A stretch of 64,000 nt of DNA. It comes from Variovorax sp. HW608 (GTDB lineage Bacteria; Pseudomonadota; Gammaproteobacteria; Burkholderiales; Burkholderiaceae_C). The position numbers and the translations under genes were made by a program. Below, piece after piece: positions 40,162 to 50,021 of the stretch. The first letter of the stretch is position 1; each line of letters opens with the position of its first letter. The DNA lies in contig NZ_LT607803.1 in NCBI RefSeq assembly GCF_900090195.1, forward strand, positions 5,730,229 through 5,794,228. Direction: 5' to 3'. Below the pieces are notes generated by a model. The model worked only from the letters and a program-made list of their open reading frames with translations. It searched no databases and had not been told where the DNA came from.

Positions 40162-42087
40162 ATGACGAACCTCCATCCAGTGCTTGCCGCGGTCACCGAC
40201 CGCATCCGCATCCGCAGCGCGGCATCGCGTACCACCTACCTGTCGCGGCTCGAACGAGCCCGTGCCAAGGGCCCCATCCGCCAGGCCCTCGGCTGCACGA
40301 ACCTGGCCCACGGCTATGCCGCAGCACCTGCCGGGGACAAGATCATGCTGCGCGAGATGCGGCGACCCAACGTGGCGATCGTCTCCTCGTACAACGACAT
40401 GCTGTCGGCGCACCAACCCTTCGAGCGCTACCCCGAGATCATCAAGCGGGCGGCGCGAGAGGCCGGTGCGACGGCGCAGTTCGCGGGCGGCGTGCCCGCC
40501 ATGTGCGACGGCGTCACGCAGGGCGAGCCCGGCATGGAACTGTCGCTCTTCAGTCGCGACGTGATCGCCATGGCGACAGCGGTGGCGCTGTCGCACAACA
40601 TGTTTGACGCGGCGCTGTGCCTGGGCATCTGCGACAAGATCGTTCCGGGCCTTCTGATCGGCGCGCTGCAGTTCAGCCACCTGCCGGCGATCTTCGTGCC
40701 GGGCGGGCCGATGCCTTCGGGCATCTCCAACGACGAGAAAGCGCGCGTGCGCCAGCGCTTCGCCAAGGGGGAAGTCGGTCGCGACGCGCTGCTCGAATCC
40801 GAGGAGAAGTCCTACCACGGCGCGGGCACCTGCACCTTCTACGGCACGGCAAACAGCAACCAGATGCTGATGGAGGTGATGGGGCTGCACCTGCCGGGTG
40901 CCGCCTTCGTCAATCCGAACACGCCGTTGCGCGATGCGCTGACTGCGGCGGCTGCGAAGCGCGCCACGGAGATCGGCGCCGAGGGCACTGAATACGCACC
41001 GATCGGCCACGTGGTCGACGAGCGCGCGATCGCCAACGCCATCGTCGGCCTGCTCGCCACGGGTGGCTCGACCAATCACACGATCCACCTCGTCGCCATT
41101 GCGCGCGCCGCGGGCATCGTCATCAACTGGGACGACTTCCGCGACCTCTCGGAAGTGGTGCCGCTGCTGGCCCGCGTCTATCCGAACGGCAAGGCCGACG
41201 TCAACCAGTTCCATGCCGCGGGCGGCATGGCGCATGTGATCGGCGAACTGCTCGATGCCGGGCTGCTGCATGGCGACACGCTCACGGTGGCCGGCGCGGG
41301 TGGCCTGGCGCGCTATCGCCAGCAGCCGTATCTCGACGAGGGCGGCCGCCTCGCATGGCGTGATGCGCCGCGGGCGAGCGCGGAAGCCGGCGTCCTCGCG
41401 ACGGTCTCGGCGCCGTTCAGCGCCGATGGTGGACTGAAGCTGCTCACGGGTAACCTCGGACGCGCCGTCATCAAGACCTCGGCCGTGAAGCCCGAACACC
41501 GCATCGTGCAAGCGCCGGCGATCGTGTTCAACACGCAAGAAGCGGTAATCGCTGCCTTCGATCGCGGCGAACTGCAGCGCGACTTCGTGGCGGTGGTGCG
41601 CTTCCAGGGGCCGCGCGCCAATGGCATGCCAGAGCTGCACAAGCTCACGCCCATCCTCGGTGTGCTGCAAGACCAGGGCTTCCGCGTGGCGCTGGTCACC
41701 GACGGCCGCATGTCCGGCGCTTCCGGCAAGGTGCCGGCAGCGATCCACCTCACGCCCGAGTGCCTCGCCGGCGGTCCGCTGGCGCGGGTACGCGACGGCG
41801 ATCTCATCGTGCTGGATGGCGAACGCGGTGTGCTCGAAGTCCGCGTCGCCGCCGCCGAGTGGCAGGCGCGCAAGCCCGCAGGCGCCGATCTCGGCGAGTC
41901 GCACTACGGCACGGGCCGTGAACTGTTCGCGGCCTTCCGCGCCAACGCGCTGGGCGCCGAGGCGGGGGCGGTCACCTTCCATGCGGCCGAGGCGGGTGCG
42001 TCGGACACTGGGGCGCACGGCACACACGGAGCGCATGCCGCGCCCGTTCACGACCATTTCGTATTCGCACAAGGAGCCACGGCATGA
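40162..42087 (+). CDS. edd: 6-phosphogluconate dehydratase
   Basis: 641 residues, ILVD/Edd family. [20 protein letters not shown] and the Cys ligands of the [4Fe-4S] cluster ([24 protein letters not shown]) are intact. Converts 6-phosphogluconate to KDPG. The C-terminus extends about 35 residues past the usual GRELF...F end with a His-rich stretch ([15 protein letters not shown]). I start at ATG 40162; TTG 40144 is an in-frame alternative. Overlaps eda by 4 bases. Confidence 0.95.
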   Translation: MTNLHPVLAAVTDRIRIRSAASRTTYLSRLERARAKGPIRQALGCTNLAHGYAAAPAGDKIMLREMRRPNVAIVSSYNDMLSAHQPFERYPEIIKRAAREAGATAQFAGGVPAMCDGVTQGEPGMELSLFSRDVIAMATAVALSHNMFDAALCLGICDKIVPGLLIGALQFSHLPAIFVPGGPMPSGISNDEKARVRQRFAKGEVGRDALLESEEKSYHGAGTCTFYGTANSNQMLMEVMGLHLPGAAFVNPNTPLRDALTAAAAKRATEIGAEGTEYAPIGHVVDERAIANAIVGLLATGGSTNHTIHLVAIARAAGIVINWDDFRDLSEVVPLLARVYPNGKADVNQFHAAGGMAHVIGELLDAGLLHGDTLTVAGAGGLARYRQQPYLDEGGRLAWRDAPRASAEAGVLATVSAPFSADGGLKLLTGNLGRAVIKTSAVKPEHRIVQAPAIVFNTQEAVIAAFDRGELQRDFVAVVRFQGPRANGMPELHKLTPILGVLQDQGFRVALVTDGRMSGASGKVPAAIHLTPECLAGGPLARVRDGDLIVLDGERGVLEVRVAAAEWQARKPAGADLGESHYGTGRELFAAFRANALGAEAGAVTFHAAEAGASDTGAHGTHGAHAAPVHDHFVFAQGATA

Positions 42088-42719
42088 ACGTCCTGCAGAT
42101 CATGCGCACCAGACCGGTGATCCCGGTCATCGTCATCGACCGGCTGGAAGACGCGGTGCCCCTGGCGCGCGCGCTGGTGACAGGCGGCATCCGGGTGCTG
42201 GAGGTGACCTTGCGCACGCCGGTGGCGCTGAAGGCGATCGAGGCCATCGCGAACGAGGTCGAAGGCGCGATCACCGGCGTGGGCACCATCACGCGGCCGG
42301 AGGACTTCGACGCGGCGCTCAAGGCCGGCGCGCTGTTCGGCGTGAGCCCGGGCTTGACGCCAGGGCTGGTGGCGGCGGCCCGGGACAGCGCGCTGCCCCT
42401 GCTGCCCGGCGTGATGACGCCCTCGGACGTGATCGCCGCGCGCGCGGCGGGCTTCACCGAACTCAAGCTCTTCCCGGCGCAGCAGGCCGGCGGCATCGGC
42501 ATGCTGAAGGCCCTCGGCGGACCGTTCCCCGATGTGAGCTTCTGCCCGACCGGCGGGATCAGTGTCGCCACGGCACCGGACTTCCTCGCCTTGCCCAATG
42601 TGGCCTGCGTCGGGGGTTCGTGGCTGACACCGGCCGACGCGGTCGCCGCGCGGGACTGGGGCCGCATCACGACGCTGGCCCGCGAGTCCCTGGACCTGCG
42701 GCGCTCCGCGAGCCGATGA
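42084..42719 (+). CDS. eda: KDPG/KHG aldolase
   Basis: 211 residues. TIM barrel with VLEVTLRTP (Glu), [11 protein letters not shown], and the Schiff-base Lys in [13 protein letters not shown]. Splits KDPG into pyruvate and glyceraldehyde 3-phosphate. The ATG overlaps the edd stop (ATGA), so translation is coupled. Confidence 0.96.
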   Translation: MNVLQIMRTRPVIPVIVIDRLEDAVPLARALVTGGIRVLEVTLRTPVALKAIEAIANEVEGAITGVGTITRPEDFDAALKAGALFGVSPGLTPGLVAAARDSALPLLPGVMTPSDVIAARAAGFTELKLFPAQQAGGIGMLKALGGPFPDVSFCPTGGISVATAPDFLALPNVACVGGSWLTPADAVAARDWGRITTLARESLDLRRSASR

Positions 42720-42741
42720 ACCTCCTCACCAAGGACCGATC

Positions 42742-43491
42742 ATGAAGAAACTCGTTCTCCTTCGCCATGGCGAATCGACCTGGAACCGGGAAAACCGCTT
42801 CACCGGCTGGACCGATGTCGGCCTGACCGACACGGGCCTGGCGGAAGCCCGCGCAGCCGGCCAGCTGCTGAAGCAGGAAGGCTACGACTTCGACGTGGCC
42901 TACACCTCGGTGCTCAAGCGGGCCATCAAGACGCTGTGGACCGTGCTCGAAGAGATGGATCGCATGTGGATCCCGGTCCACCATTCCTGGCGCCTCAACG
43001 AACGCCACTACGGCGCCCTGCAGGGTCTCAACAAATCGGAGACGGCGGCGCAGTACGGCGACGCGCAAGTCAAGATCTGGCGCCGCGCCTACGACGTGGC
43101 GCCGCCGTCGCTGGAGGACGGCGACCCCCGGATCGAGGCGTCGGATCCCCGCTACCTCGAACTGGGTGCCGGCGGATTTCCCAGGACCGAATGCCTGAAG
43201 GACACGGTGGCGCGCTTCCTGCCCCACTGGCATTCCACCATCGCGCCGGCCGTGCAGTCGGGTCAGCGTGTGGTCGTCGCGGCCCATGGCAACAGCTTGA
43301 GGGCGCTGATCAAATACCTCGACAACGTCTCTGACGCCGACATCGTCGAGCTGAACATTCCCACCGGCCAGCCCCTGGTGTACGAGCTGGACGACCAGCT
43401 CAAGCCCTTGCGGCACTACTACCTTGGCGATGAAGAGGCGATCAAGGCCTCCTTGCAAGCCGTGGCCAATCAGGGAAAGTCGGGCGCTTAG
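42742..43491 (+). CDS. gpmA: 2,3-bisphosphoglycerate-dependent phosphoglycerate mutase
   Basis: 249 residues. N-terminal [20 protein letters not shown] with the phospho-accepting His, then [13 protein letters not shown], and the second catalytic His in [16 protein letters not shown]. Interconverts 3- and 2-phosphoglycerate. Last gene of the gluconate operon; together with gapN and eno it links the Entner-Doudoroff aldolase product to phosphoenolpyruvate. Confidence 0.96.
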   Translation: MKKLVLLRHGESTWNRENRFTGWTDVGLTDTGLAEARAAGQLLKQEGYDFDVAYTSVLKRAIKTLWTVLEEMDRMWIPVHHSWRLNERHYGALQGLNKSETAAQYGDAQVKIWRRAYDVAPPSLEDGDPRIEASDPRYLELGAGGFPRTECLKDTVARFLPHWHSTIAPAVQSGQRVVVAAHGNSLRALIKYLDNVSDADIVELNIPTGQPLVYELDDQLKPLRHYYLGDEEAIKASLQAVANQGKSGA

Positions 43492-43603
43492 AGTATCAAC
43501 CCGGGCGGGTCAAGGTACGGCGCGAATCAATCGCTTGATCCCCTGCCTTCGACACCTGAAACGTGCTGGCGGAGGAGGTTCTCAGACGGATTGACCCTTT
43601 GCG

Positions 43604-44530
43604 TCACTTCGGCCTGAGCAGACGAAGCAACGAAGCTCTGCCGCCGAGCAACACCGTCCCAACACCGCCCAAGACGATGAGACAGATACCTCCAACCGTC
43701 CAGCGGTCAGGTGCGTGATGAAACAGCACCGCACTGATCGAGGCTGCAAAGCCGATCTGCGCGTAGGCGAATGGCATCAGAAGTGAGAGCGGCGCAGTCC
43801 GGACCGCGGCTGCCATGCTCACCTGGCCCAGGGTCGCCAATGTGCCTATCAGCAGCAGAAGTGCCCAATGCGCCGTATTCATGCTTCGAAGCGTAGGCAC
43901 GATGTCGAGAGGCAAGAACCAAAGGACCAGTCCGAGGGCGCAGGTGATGAAGAGGGCGGACAGAAAATTGGTGAGGATCAGGTCATCGATGGCCGCAACA
44001 CGTCGGGTCACCAACTGGAAAACGGCATAGCAGAGAGCTGCGAATATCGGCAGCAACGCGCCCCATCCGATGGAACCTTCGCCCGTTGGACGAACCACGG
44101 CGAGCATCCCGGCGACTCCGAATGCGACCAATATCCATCGTGCAGGGGGCATGGGCTCCTTCAGTACAACCGCCGCCAAGACGGTCGTCGCGACTGGCGC
44201 CAGCAACACAAGTGCGGTGAACTCCGCGAGCGGAACATGCTGAACCCCGTAAAACGAGGCGGTTGAATTGCACAGGAGCAGAATCCCGCGAATCGCCTGA
44301 AGCATGGGGGCCCGGGTCTTGAATTTGAACGACCCGCTCCTGGTGTAGTGCCAAGTCGCCATGACACCGCTTTGGAATATGTACCTGGCCCACAAGAGCA
44401 CCAGTACGGGGACGAAGCCGCCGAGATATTTGATGGTCGCATCGCTGCCCGCAAAGCTGCACGAGGCCAGCAGGACCAGGGCGATACCGCTGCCGAGACC
44501 TGAACTGTCGGGGACTGGTCGCCTCACCAT
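43604..44530 (-). CDS. EamA/DMT-family membrane transporter
   Basis: 308 residues with about ten hydrophobic segments in two EamA repeats (residues about 15-145 and 160-295). Drug/metabolite transporter superfamily, inner membrane; substrate not predictable. It lies 66 bases after the pyruvate kinase gene at 44597 and may be the last gene of the long leftward operon, possibly exporting an overflow metabolite. It converges with gpmA. Confidence 0.85.
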   Translation of the reverse strand: MVRRPVPDSSGLGSGIALVLLASCSFAGSDATIKYLGGFVPVLVLLWARYIFQSGVMATWHYTRSGSFKFKTRAPMLQAIRGILLLCNSTASFYGVQHVPLAEFTALVLLAPVATTVLAAVVLKEPMPPARWILVAFGVAGMLAVVRPTGEGSIGWGALLPIFAALCYAVFQLVTRRVAAIDDLILTNFLSALFITCALGLVLWFLPLDIVPTLRSMNTAHWALLLLIGTLATLGQVSMAAAVRTAPLSLLMPFAYAQIGFAASISAVLFHHAPDRWTVGGICLIVLGGVGTVLLGGRASLLRLLRPK

Positions 44531-44596
44531 GAGATGGACACCCCGTGTGATCGCGGGTCTTCGTTGCGGATCCCGGGGTGCCTTGGGGAGAAGGAA

Positions 44597-46015
44597 CTAG
44601 GCAATTTGCGCGATGCGCAGAAGGTTGGTCGTGCCGGAAGTGCCGAACGGCATACCGGCAGAGATGACGACGGTCTGGCCGCGACTGCCGAACCCCTCCT
44701 TCAGTGCGGTCTGGCATGCGAGATCGCTCATCTCGGGCACATCGACGACTTCATGGCACAGGACGGCGTGCACCCCCCAAACGAGCGCGAGTCGTCGCGC
44801 AGTGGCCAGTCGCGGGGTCATCCCGATGATGGGTGCCTGTGGCCGCTCGCGAGACATGCGCACGGCGGAGTAGCCGGAACTCGTATAGGCAACCGTCGCC
44901 GCCGCCTTGAGCAGGCCGGCGACGTCACGGAGTGCACCGCCGATGGCGTCGGCTGCCACCGACATCGGCTTCGGTCTGGAGGCGTCGACCGTTTCTCGGT
45001 AGTTTGGATCACCCTCGGTATGGGCAATGATGTTGCTCATGATCTTGACGGCTTCGATGGGGAAGCGGCCGCTGGCGGATTCCGCGGAAAGCATTACTGC
45101 ATCTGCGCCTTCGTAGACGGCGGTTGCAACGTCCGAAGCCTCGGCCCGCGTGGGAACAGGGGAGGTGACCATGGATTCCAGCATCTGCGTGGCAACGATG
45201 ACCGGCTTTCCGGCCGCCCGGCAAGCGCGCACGATGCGCTTCTGGATTGCCGGTACCTGCTCAGCAGGCATCTCGACGCCGAGATCCCCGCGCGCGACCA
45301 TGATCGCGTCAGCCTCTGCGACGATGGAGTCGAGCGAGGCGATCGCTGCGGGCTTCTCGAGTTTGGCGATGATCCCGGCGCGGCCGTTGACGATGGATCG
45401 GACTTCCGTGATGTCTTCCGGGCGCTGGACGAACGACAAGGCGACCCAGTCGACGCCGAGTTGGAGTCCGAAGGCCAAGTCTGCCCGGTCTTTTTCGGTC
45501 AGAGCGGACAGCGGCAGGACCACGCCCGGCACGTTTACCCCTTTGCGGTCGGAGAGCTTGCCACCCGTCACGACACGGGTCTGCGCAAAGTCCGAGCCAA
45601 ATTGCTCCACCCGCAGTCGCAGCCGTCCGTCATCGAGCAGGAGATCGGTGCCTGCCTCGAGGGCAGCAAAGATCTCCGGATGGGGCATCGCCACGCGTGT
45701 GCTGTCGCCCGGTGTTTTCGTGTCGAGATCGAGCCTGAACGATTCGCCTTCCACAAGCGTGATCGGACCATTCGGAAAGGTGCCGATCCGGAGCTTGGGG
45801 CCCTGCAGATCCAGCAGCACACCGACGGGGCGGCCGCAATCGCGTTCGACCTCGCGGATGAGATCAAGCCGGCGTCGGTGATCCTCATGCTTGCCGTGGC
45901 TGAAGTTCAGGCGAAAGACATCCGCTCCCGCTTCGAAGAGTGCCTGGATAGTTTGCCGTTCGTCACTCGCTGGGCCGAGAGTTGCAACAATCTTGGCGTG
46001 TTTGGTTCGTCGCAT
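44597..46015 (-). CDS. pyk: pyruvate kinase (apiose operon copy)
   Basis: 472 residues, with the same signature blocks as the copy at 37404 (KIVATLGPASDE, FRLNFSHGKHEDH, LLDLQGPKLRIG, KLEKPAAI, MVARGDLGVEMPAEQVP). AGGAG precedes the ATG by 8 bases. Sixty-five bases after glcF on the same strand, so it is probably transcribed with the glycolate/RuBisCO-like operon and would use phosphoenolpyruvate derived from 3-phosphoglycerate. Confidence 0.95.
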   Translation of the reverse strand: MRRTKHAKIVATLGPASDERQTIQALFEAGADVFRLNFSHGKHEDHRRRLDLIREVERDCGRPVGVLLDLQGPKLRIGTFPNGPITLVEGESFRLDLDTKTPGDSTRVAMPHPEIFAALEAGTDLLLDDGRLRLRVEQFGSDFAQTRVVTGGKLSDRKGVNVPGVVLPLSALTEKDRADLAFGLQLGVDWVALSFVQRPEDITEVRSIVNGRAGIIAKLEKPAAIASLDSIVAEADAIMVARGDLGVEMPAEQVPAIQKRIVRACRAAGKPVIVATQMLESMVTSPVPTRAEASDVATAVYEGADAVMLSAESASGRFPIEAVKIMSNIIAHTEGDPNYRETVDASRPKPMSVAADAIGGALRDVAGLLKAAATVAYTSSGYSAVRMSRERPQAPIIGMTPRLATARRLALVWGVHAVLCHEVVDVPEMSDLACQTALKEGFGSRGQTVVISAGMPFGTSGTTNLLRIAQIA

Positions 46016-46080
46016 TCGTGTGCTCCTAGTGGATTCACCGGACTGGATGTCATCGGTGCATGAGATTTGAGACAGGGGAT

Positions 46081-47352
46081 TCAGACTCCGTGCCGCTTCA
46101 CTGATGGGGACGGATGCGCCTCGCGATCGCGTGAGAGGGCTTCGTCCAGCAGTTCGACCCAGTGGCGTACTGGCACTTCGCTGCCGCTTTGCAGGTGCGT
46201 GATGCAGCCGATGTTGGCCGACACGATGGCGGTTGGTCTAAGCTGGTTCAGATGGCCGAGCTTGCGGTCCCGAAGCTGGTAGGACAGCTCCGGCTGCAAC
46301 ACCGAATAGGTGCCCGCGGAGCCACAGCACAGGTGCGATTCGTTCTGCGCGACCTGCACGTCGAAGCCCAGCGCGTGCAGGTGCTTCTCAACGCCGCCGC
46401 GCAGCTTCTGGCCGTGTTGCAGCGTGCACGGCGGGTGATAGGCAATCAGACCATTGCGCGGTCTTAGGCGAGACCGCAGCTTGGGCGCGATGTCCGGTAG
46501 CAGCTCACTCATGTCGCGCGTGATCGCGCTGATGTGCGCGGCCTTCTCCGCATAGGCTGGGTCGTCCTTGAGCATGTGGCCGTACTCGCGCACCGTGACG
46601 CCGCAGCCCGAGGCGTTCATGACGATCGCCTCGACTTCGTTGCGCTCGACCTGCGGCCACCAGGCGTCGATGTTCGCGCGCATCTGCGCCTTGCCGCCGT
46701 CGTGGTCGTTCAGATGGAACTTGATGGCGCCGCAGCATCCCGCGCTCGGTGCGACCACCGCCTGGATGTAGGCGGCATCGAGCACTCGCGCGGTCGCGCT
46801 GTTGATGTTGGGCGACATCGCAGGCTGCACACAGCCCGCGAGCATCAGCATCTTGCGTGCATGCGTGCGCGTCGGCCATGCGCCCGCCGGGCGCACCTCA
46901 GGCACCTTGGCCCTGAGCTTCGCGGGCAGCAGACCGCGCACTGATTGCCCGAGCTTCATCGCCGGAGCGAAGAACGATGAGGTCAGCCCTTCTTTCAAGG
47001 TCCAGCGCAGCGCGTTGTCCATGGGTGGACGCGGCACCTTGTCCTCGACGATCTTGCGGCCGATGTCGATCAGATGGCCGTACTGCACGCCGCTCGGGCA
47101 AGTGCTCTCGCAGTTACGACAGGTGAGGCAGCGATCGAGATGAAGCTGCGTGCTTTGCGTCGGCGCCTTGCCTTCGAGCACCTGCTTGATGAGGTAGATG
47201 CGGCCCCGCGGCCCATCGAGCTCGTCGCCGAGCAACTGATAGGTCGGGCAAGTGGCGGTGCAGAAGCCGCAGTGCACGCACTTGCGCAGGATCGCCTCGG
47301 CTTCGCGGCCTTCGGGCGTGTTCTTGAATTCGGGGGCCAGTTCGGTCTGCAT
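46081..47352 (-). CDS. glcF: glycolate oxidase iron-sulfur subunit
   Basis: 423 residues. Two ferredoxin-like clusters at the N-terminus (CVHCGFCTATCP about residue 25 and CLTCRNCESTCP about residue 75), then two CCG-type domains (GCCGAIKFHL, CCGSAGTYS). Passes electrons from GlcD/GlcE to the quinone pool at the inner membrane. Six bases after glcE. Its place in this operon suggests it disposes of glycolate made by the RuBisCO-like enzyme upstream. Confidence 0.95.
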   Translation of the reverse strand: MQTELAPEFKNTPEGREAEAILRKCVHCGFCTATCPTYQLLGDELDGPRGRIYLIKQVLEGKAPTQSTQLHLDRCLTCRNCESTCPSGVQYGHLIDIGRKIVEDKVPRPPMDNALRWTLKEGLTSSFFAPAMKLGQSVRGLLPAKLRAKVPEVRPAGAWPTRTHARKMLMLAGCVQPAMSPNINSATARVLDAAYIQAVVAPSAGCCGAIKFHLNDHDGGKAQMRANIDAWWPQVERNEVEAIVMNASGCGVTVREYGHMLKDDPAYAEKAAHISAITRDMSELLPDIAPKLRSRLRPRNGLIAYHPPCTLQHGQKLRGGVEKHLHALGFDVQVAQNESHLCCGSAGTYSVLQPELSYQLRDRKLGHLNQLRPTAIVSANIGCITHLQSGSEVPVRHWVELLDEALSRDREAHPSPSVKRHGV

Positions 47353-47358
47353 GCTGGT

Positions 47359-48471
47359 TCAGGCTGCGGGGTAGAGCCGCCCACGATGGAAGACGGCGTG
47401 AGGATCGAACTCCTGCATCAATGCGCGGTGGATGCGCTCAACCGGCCCACTAAGCGCATCGAAGCGGCCCAGCACGCGATGGCCGTGCGCATCCGAGGGC
47501 CGGAACAACGTCGCGTGCCCGCCAGCAGCCTGCGCGGCGGCGCGCAACTGAGGACGCTGGTCGGGCGGCGCGAGATACCAGCGCCGCCCGCCGTGCCATT
47601 CGACCAGCGTGCTGCCGGCGACATCGAGCACCGGTGCGGTCTGCGGCACCGCAAGGCGCCAGAGGTCGTGCTCGGCATGGCTCGAGAACCAGGCGTGGCG
47701 CTGGTCGCGGAGCGCCTGCCATCCGGCGGCAGAATCTTCGGGGTCTTGCCGCTCGCCGCCGAGCTGCGTGCAGGCCGCTTGCACTGCCGCCGAAGCTCCG
47801 CGCAAACGCAGCGAAAGAAAGCCGGCGCCCTCGCGCTCGCGCCAGACGCTCGCGTTCAGCGGCAACGGGCGGCCGCCCCATTCATTGAGCAGCCGAAGCG
47901 CATCGGACTGCGTGCAGGCGAACTCCAGCGTGGCCTCGGCCGGCGCGACCGGCAGCACCTTGAGGCTCACTTCCGCGATCACGCCAAGTACGCCCAGCGA
48001 GCCCGCGAGCACGCGCGAAACGTCGTAGCCCGCGACGTTCTTCATCACCTGTCCGCCGAAGATCAGCACTTCGCCCCGCCCGTTGACCAGCACCGCGCCA
48101 AGCACGAAGTCGCGCACCGAACCCACACTGGCGCGCGAAGGTCCGCTGAGGCCCGCAGCGACCATGCCGCCCACTGTTCCGCCATCGGCGAAACGCGGGG
48201 GTTCGAATGCGAGGCACTGGCCCTTTTCGGCGAGCGCCGCTTCGAGCTCGGCCAGGGGCGTGCCTGCACGCACGGTGACGACCAGCTCGCTCGGTTCGTA
48301 GCTGGTGATGCCGGTCAGGCCTGCGGTTGAGAGAGGCTCGCCTTGCGGCGGTTCGCCGTAGAAGTCCTTGGTTCCGCCGCCCTGGATGGACAGCATGGTG
48401 CCAGCGGCGGCGGCAGCGCGGATGCGTTCGGTGATCTCAAGCAAGGCAGGAGGAGTAAAGGAACTGCCCAT
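47359..48471 (-). CDS. glcE: glycolate oxidase FAD-binding subunit GlcE
   Basis: 370 residues. FAD_binding_4 domain with MLSIQGGGTKDFYG, GGTVGGMVAAGLSGPSRA and DFVLGAVLVNGRGE, then NVAGYDVSRVLAGSLG. The start is ATG 48471, 2 bases after glcD; longer frame upstream is shadow. Second FAD subunit of the GlcDEF complex. Confidence 0.94.
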   Translation of the reverse strand: MGSSFTPPALLEITERIRAAAAAGTMLSIQGGGTKDFYGEPPQGEPLSTAGLTGITSYEPSELVVTVRAGTPLAELEAALAEKGQCLAFEPPRFADGGTVGGMVAAGLSGPSRASVGSVRDFVLGAVLVNGRGEVLIFGGQVMKNVAGYDVSRVLAGSLGVLGVIAEVSLKVLPVAPAEATLEFACTQSDALRLLNEWGGRPLPLNASVWREREGAGFLSLRLRGASAAVQAACTQLGGERQDPEDSAAGWQALRDQRHAWFSSHAEHDLWRLAVPQTAPVLDVAGSTLVEWHGGRRWYLAPPDQRPQLRAAAQAAGGHATLFRPSDAHGHRVLGRFDALSGPVERIHRALMQEFDPHAVFHRGRLYPAA

Positions 48472-48473
48472 GA

Positions 48474-50021
48474 TCAAAATCGAGGAATGTCCGCAAAGGG
48501 CTGCGGCTGGCCGGCGCGGAAGACCTGCTTGCCGTATTCCGCGCAGCGTTGCAGCGTCGGGATCACCTTGCCGGGATTGAGCACACCGGCCGGATCGAAC
48601 GCGCGCTTGATGCCGAACATCTGCTCGTTCTCTTCGGACGTGAACTGCACGCACATGCTGTTGAGCTTCTCGACGCCCACGCCGTGCTCGCCCGACACGG
48701 TGCCGCCCATCGCGACGCTGGTCTCGAGGATGTCGGCGCCGAACAGCTCGCAGCGATGCAGCTCGTCAGGATCGTTCGCATCGAACAGCACCAGCGGATG
48801 CAGGTTGCCGTCCCCGGCGTGGAAGACGTTGCAGCAGCGCAGGTTGTATTTCTTCTCCATGTCCTGGATCGCGAGCAGGATGTCGGCCAGCCGCTTGCGC
48901 GGGATCGTCGAGTCCAGGCACATGTAGTCGGGGCTGATGCGCCCTGATGCGGGGAAGGCGTTCTTGCGACCGCTCCAGAACTTGAGGCGCTCGTCTTCGT
49001 TTTCGCTCACCGCGATCGCGGTCGCGCCGCAGCCGCGCAGCACCTCGGTCATGCGTCCGACTTCTTCCTCCACCTCTTCGGGCGTGCCGTCGGATTCGCA
49101 CAGCAGGATCGCGGCGGCGTCGAGGTCGTAGCCCGCGTGGACGAAATCCTCGACGGCGGCGGTCATGGGCTTGTCCATCATCTCGAGGCCGGCCGGGATG
49201 ATGCCCGCGGCGATGACGGCAGCGACCGCATCGCCCGCCTTTCGCACGTCGTCGAAGCTGGCCATGATGCAGCGCGCGAGCTGCGGCTTGGGCACCAGCT
49301 TGACAGTGACTTCGAGCGTGACCGCAAGCATGCCTTCGCTTCCGATGACCAGTGGCAGCAGGTCCAGGCCGGCGCAGTCGAGTGCTTCGCCGCCGAATTC
49401 GACAGGTTCGCCTTCCGCGGTGAAGCCGCGAACCCGCAGCACGTTGTGCAGCGTCAGGCCGTACTTCAGGCAGTGCACGCCGCCGGAGTTCTCGGCGACG
49501 TTGCCGCCGATGGTGCAGGCGATCTGGCTCGACGGATCAGGCGCGTAGTAGAGGCCGAAGGGCGCGGCCGTCTCGCTGATCGCGAGATTGCGAACGCCGC
49601 ACTGCACGACCGCGGTGCGGCTCACCGGGTCGATCTTGACGATCTGGTTGAACTTGGTGAGCGAGAGCGTCACGCCATTCGCGTTCGGCATCGCGCCGCC
49701 GGAGAGGCCGGTGCCGGCGCCGCGCGCCACCACGGGCACGCCGAGCGCGTGGCAGGCTTTGAGCACGGCAGCGACCTGCGCTTCGGTCTCCGGCAATGCG
49801 ACCGCCAGCGGGCGCTGGCGATACGCGGTGAGCCCGTCGCATTCGTATGGGGTGATCTCTTCGTCTCGAAAAAGCAAGGCGTGAGACGGGAGGGCGTTCC
49901 GAAGTGCCTCGATGACGCGCATCGCTTCTTCGCGCTCCGCAGGACGCAGAGTCTGCGCCGGTTCGGAAGGAATCAACGCGGTCGATGCGAGACCCGTTAG
50001 TCGCTTGCTACCGCCGAACAT
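48474..50021 (-). CDS. glcD: glycolate oxidase subunit GlcD
   Basis: 515 residues from ATG 50021. FAD_binding_4 domain (VPVVARGAGTGLSGGAMPNA, IGGNVAENSGGVHCLKYG), FAD-oxidase C domain with FHAGDGNLHPLVLFD and TVSGEHGVGVEKL. Oxidises glycolate (D-2-hydroxy acids) to glyoxylate. Its start overlaps the kinase stop (ATGA at 50018-50021 on the minus strand), so it is co-translated with oiaK. An internal ATG (MRVIEALRN) could be a second start. Confidence 0.95.
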   Translation of the reverse strand: MFGGSKRLTGLASTALIPSEPAQTLRPAEREEAMRVIEALRNALPSHALLFRDEEITPYECDGLTAYRQRPLAVALPETEAQVAAVLKACHALGVPVVARGAGTGLSGGAMPNANGVTLSLTKFNQIVKIDPVSRTAVVQCGVRNLAISETAAPFGLYYAPDPSSQIACTIGGNVAENSGGVHCLKYGLTLHNVLRVRGFTAEGEPVEFGGEALDCAGLDLLPLVIGSEGMLAVTLEVTVKLVPKPQLARCIMASFDDVRKAGDAVAAVIAAGIIPAGLEMMDKPMTAAVEDFVHAGYDLDAAAILLCESDGTPEEVEEEVGRMTEVLRGCGATAIAVSENEDERLKFWSGRKNAFPASGRISPDYMCLDSTIPRKRLADILLAIQDMEKKYNLRCCNVFHAGDGNLHPLVLFDANDPDELHRCELFGADILETSVAMGGTVSGEHGVGVEKLNSMCVQFTSEENEQMFGIKRAFDPAGVLNPGKVIPTLQRCAEYGKQVFRAGQPQPFADIPRF

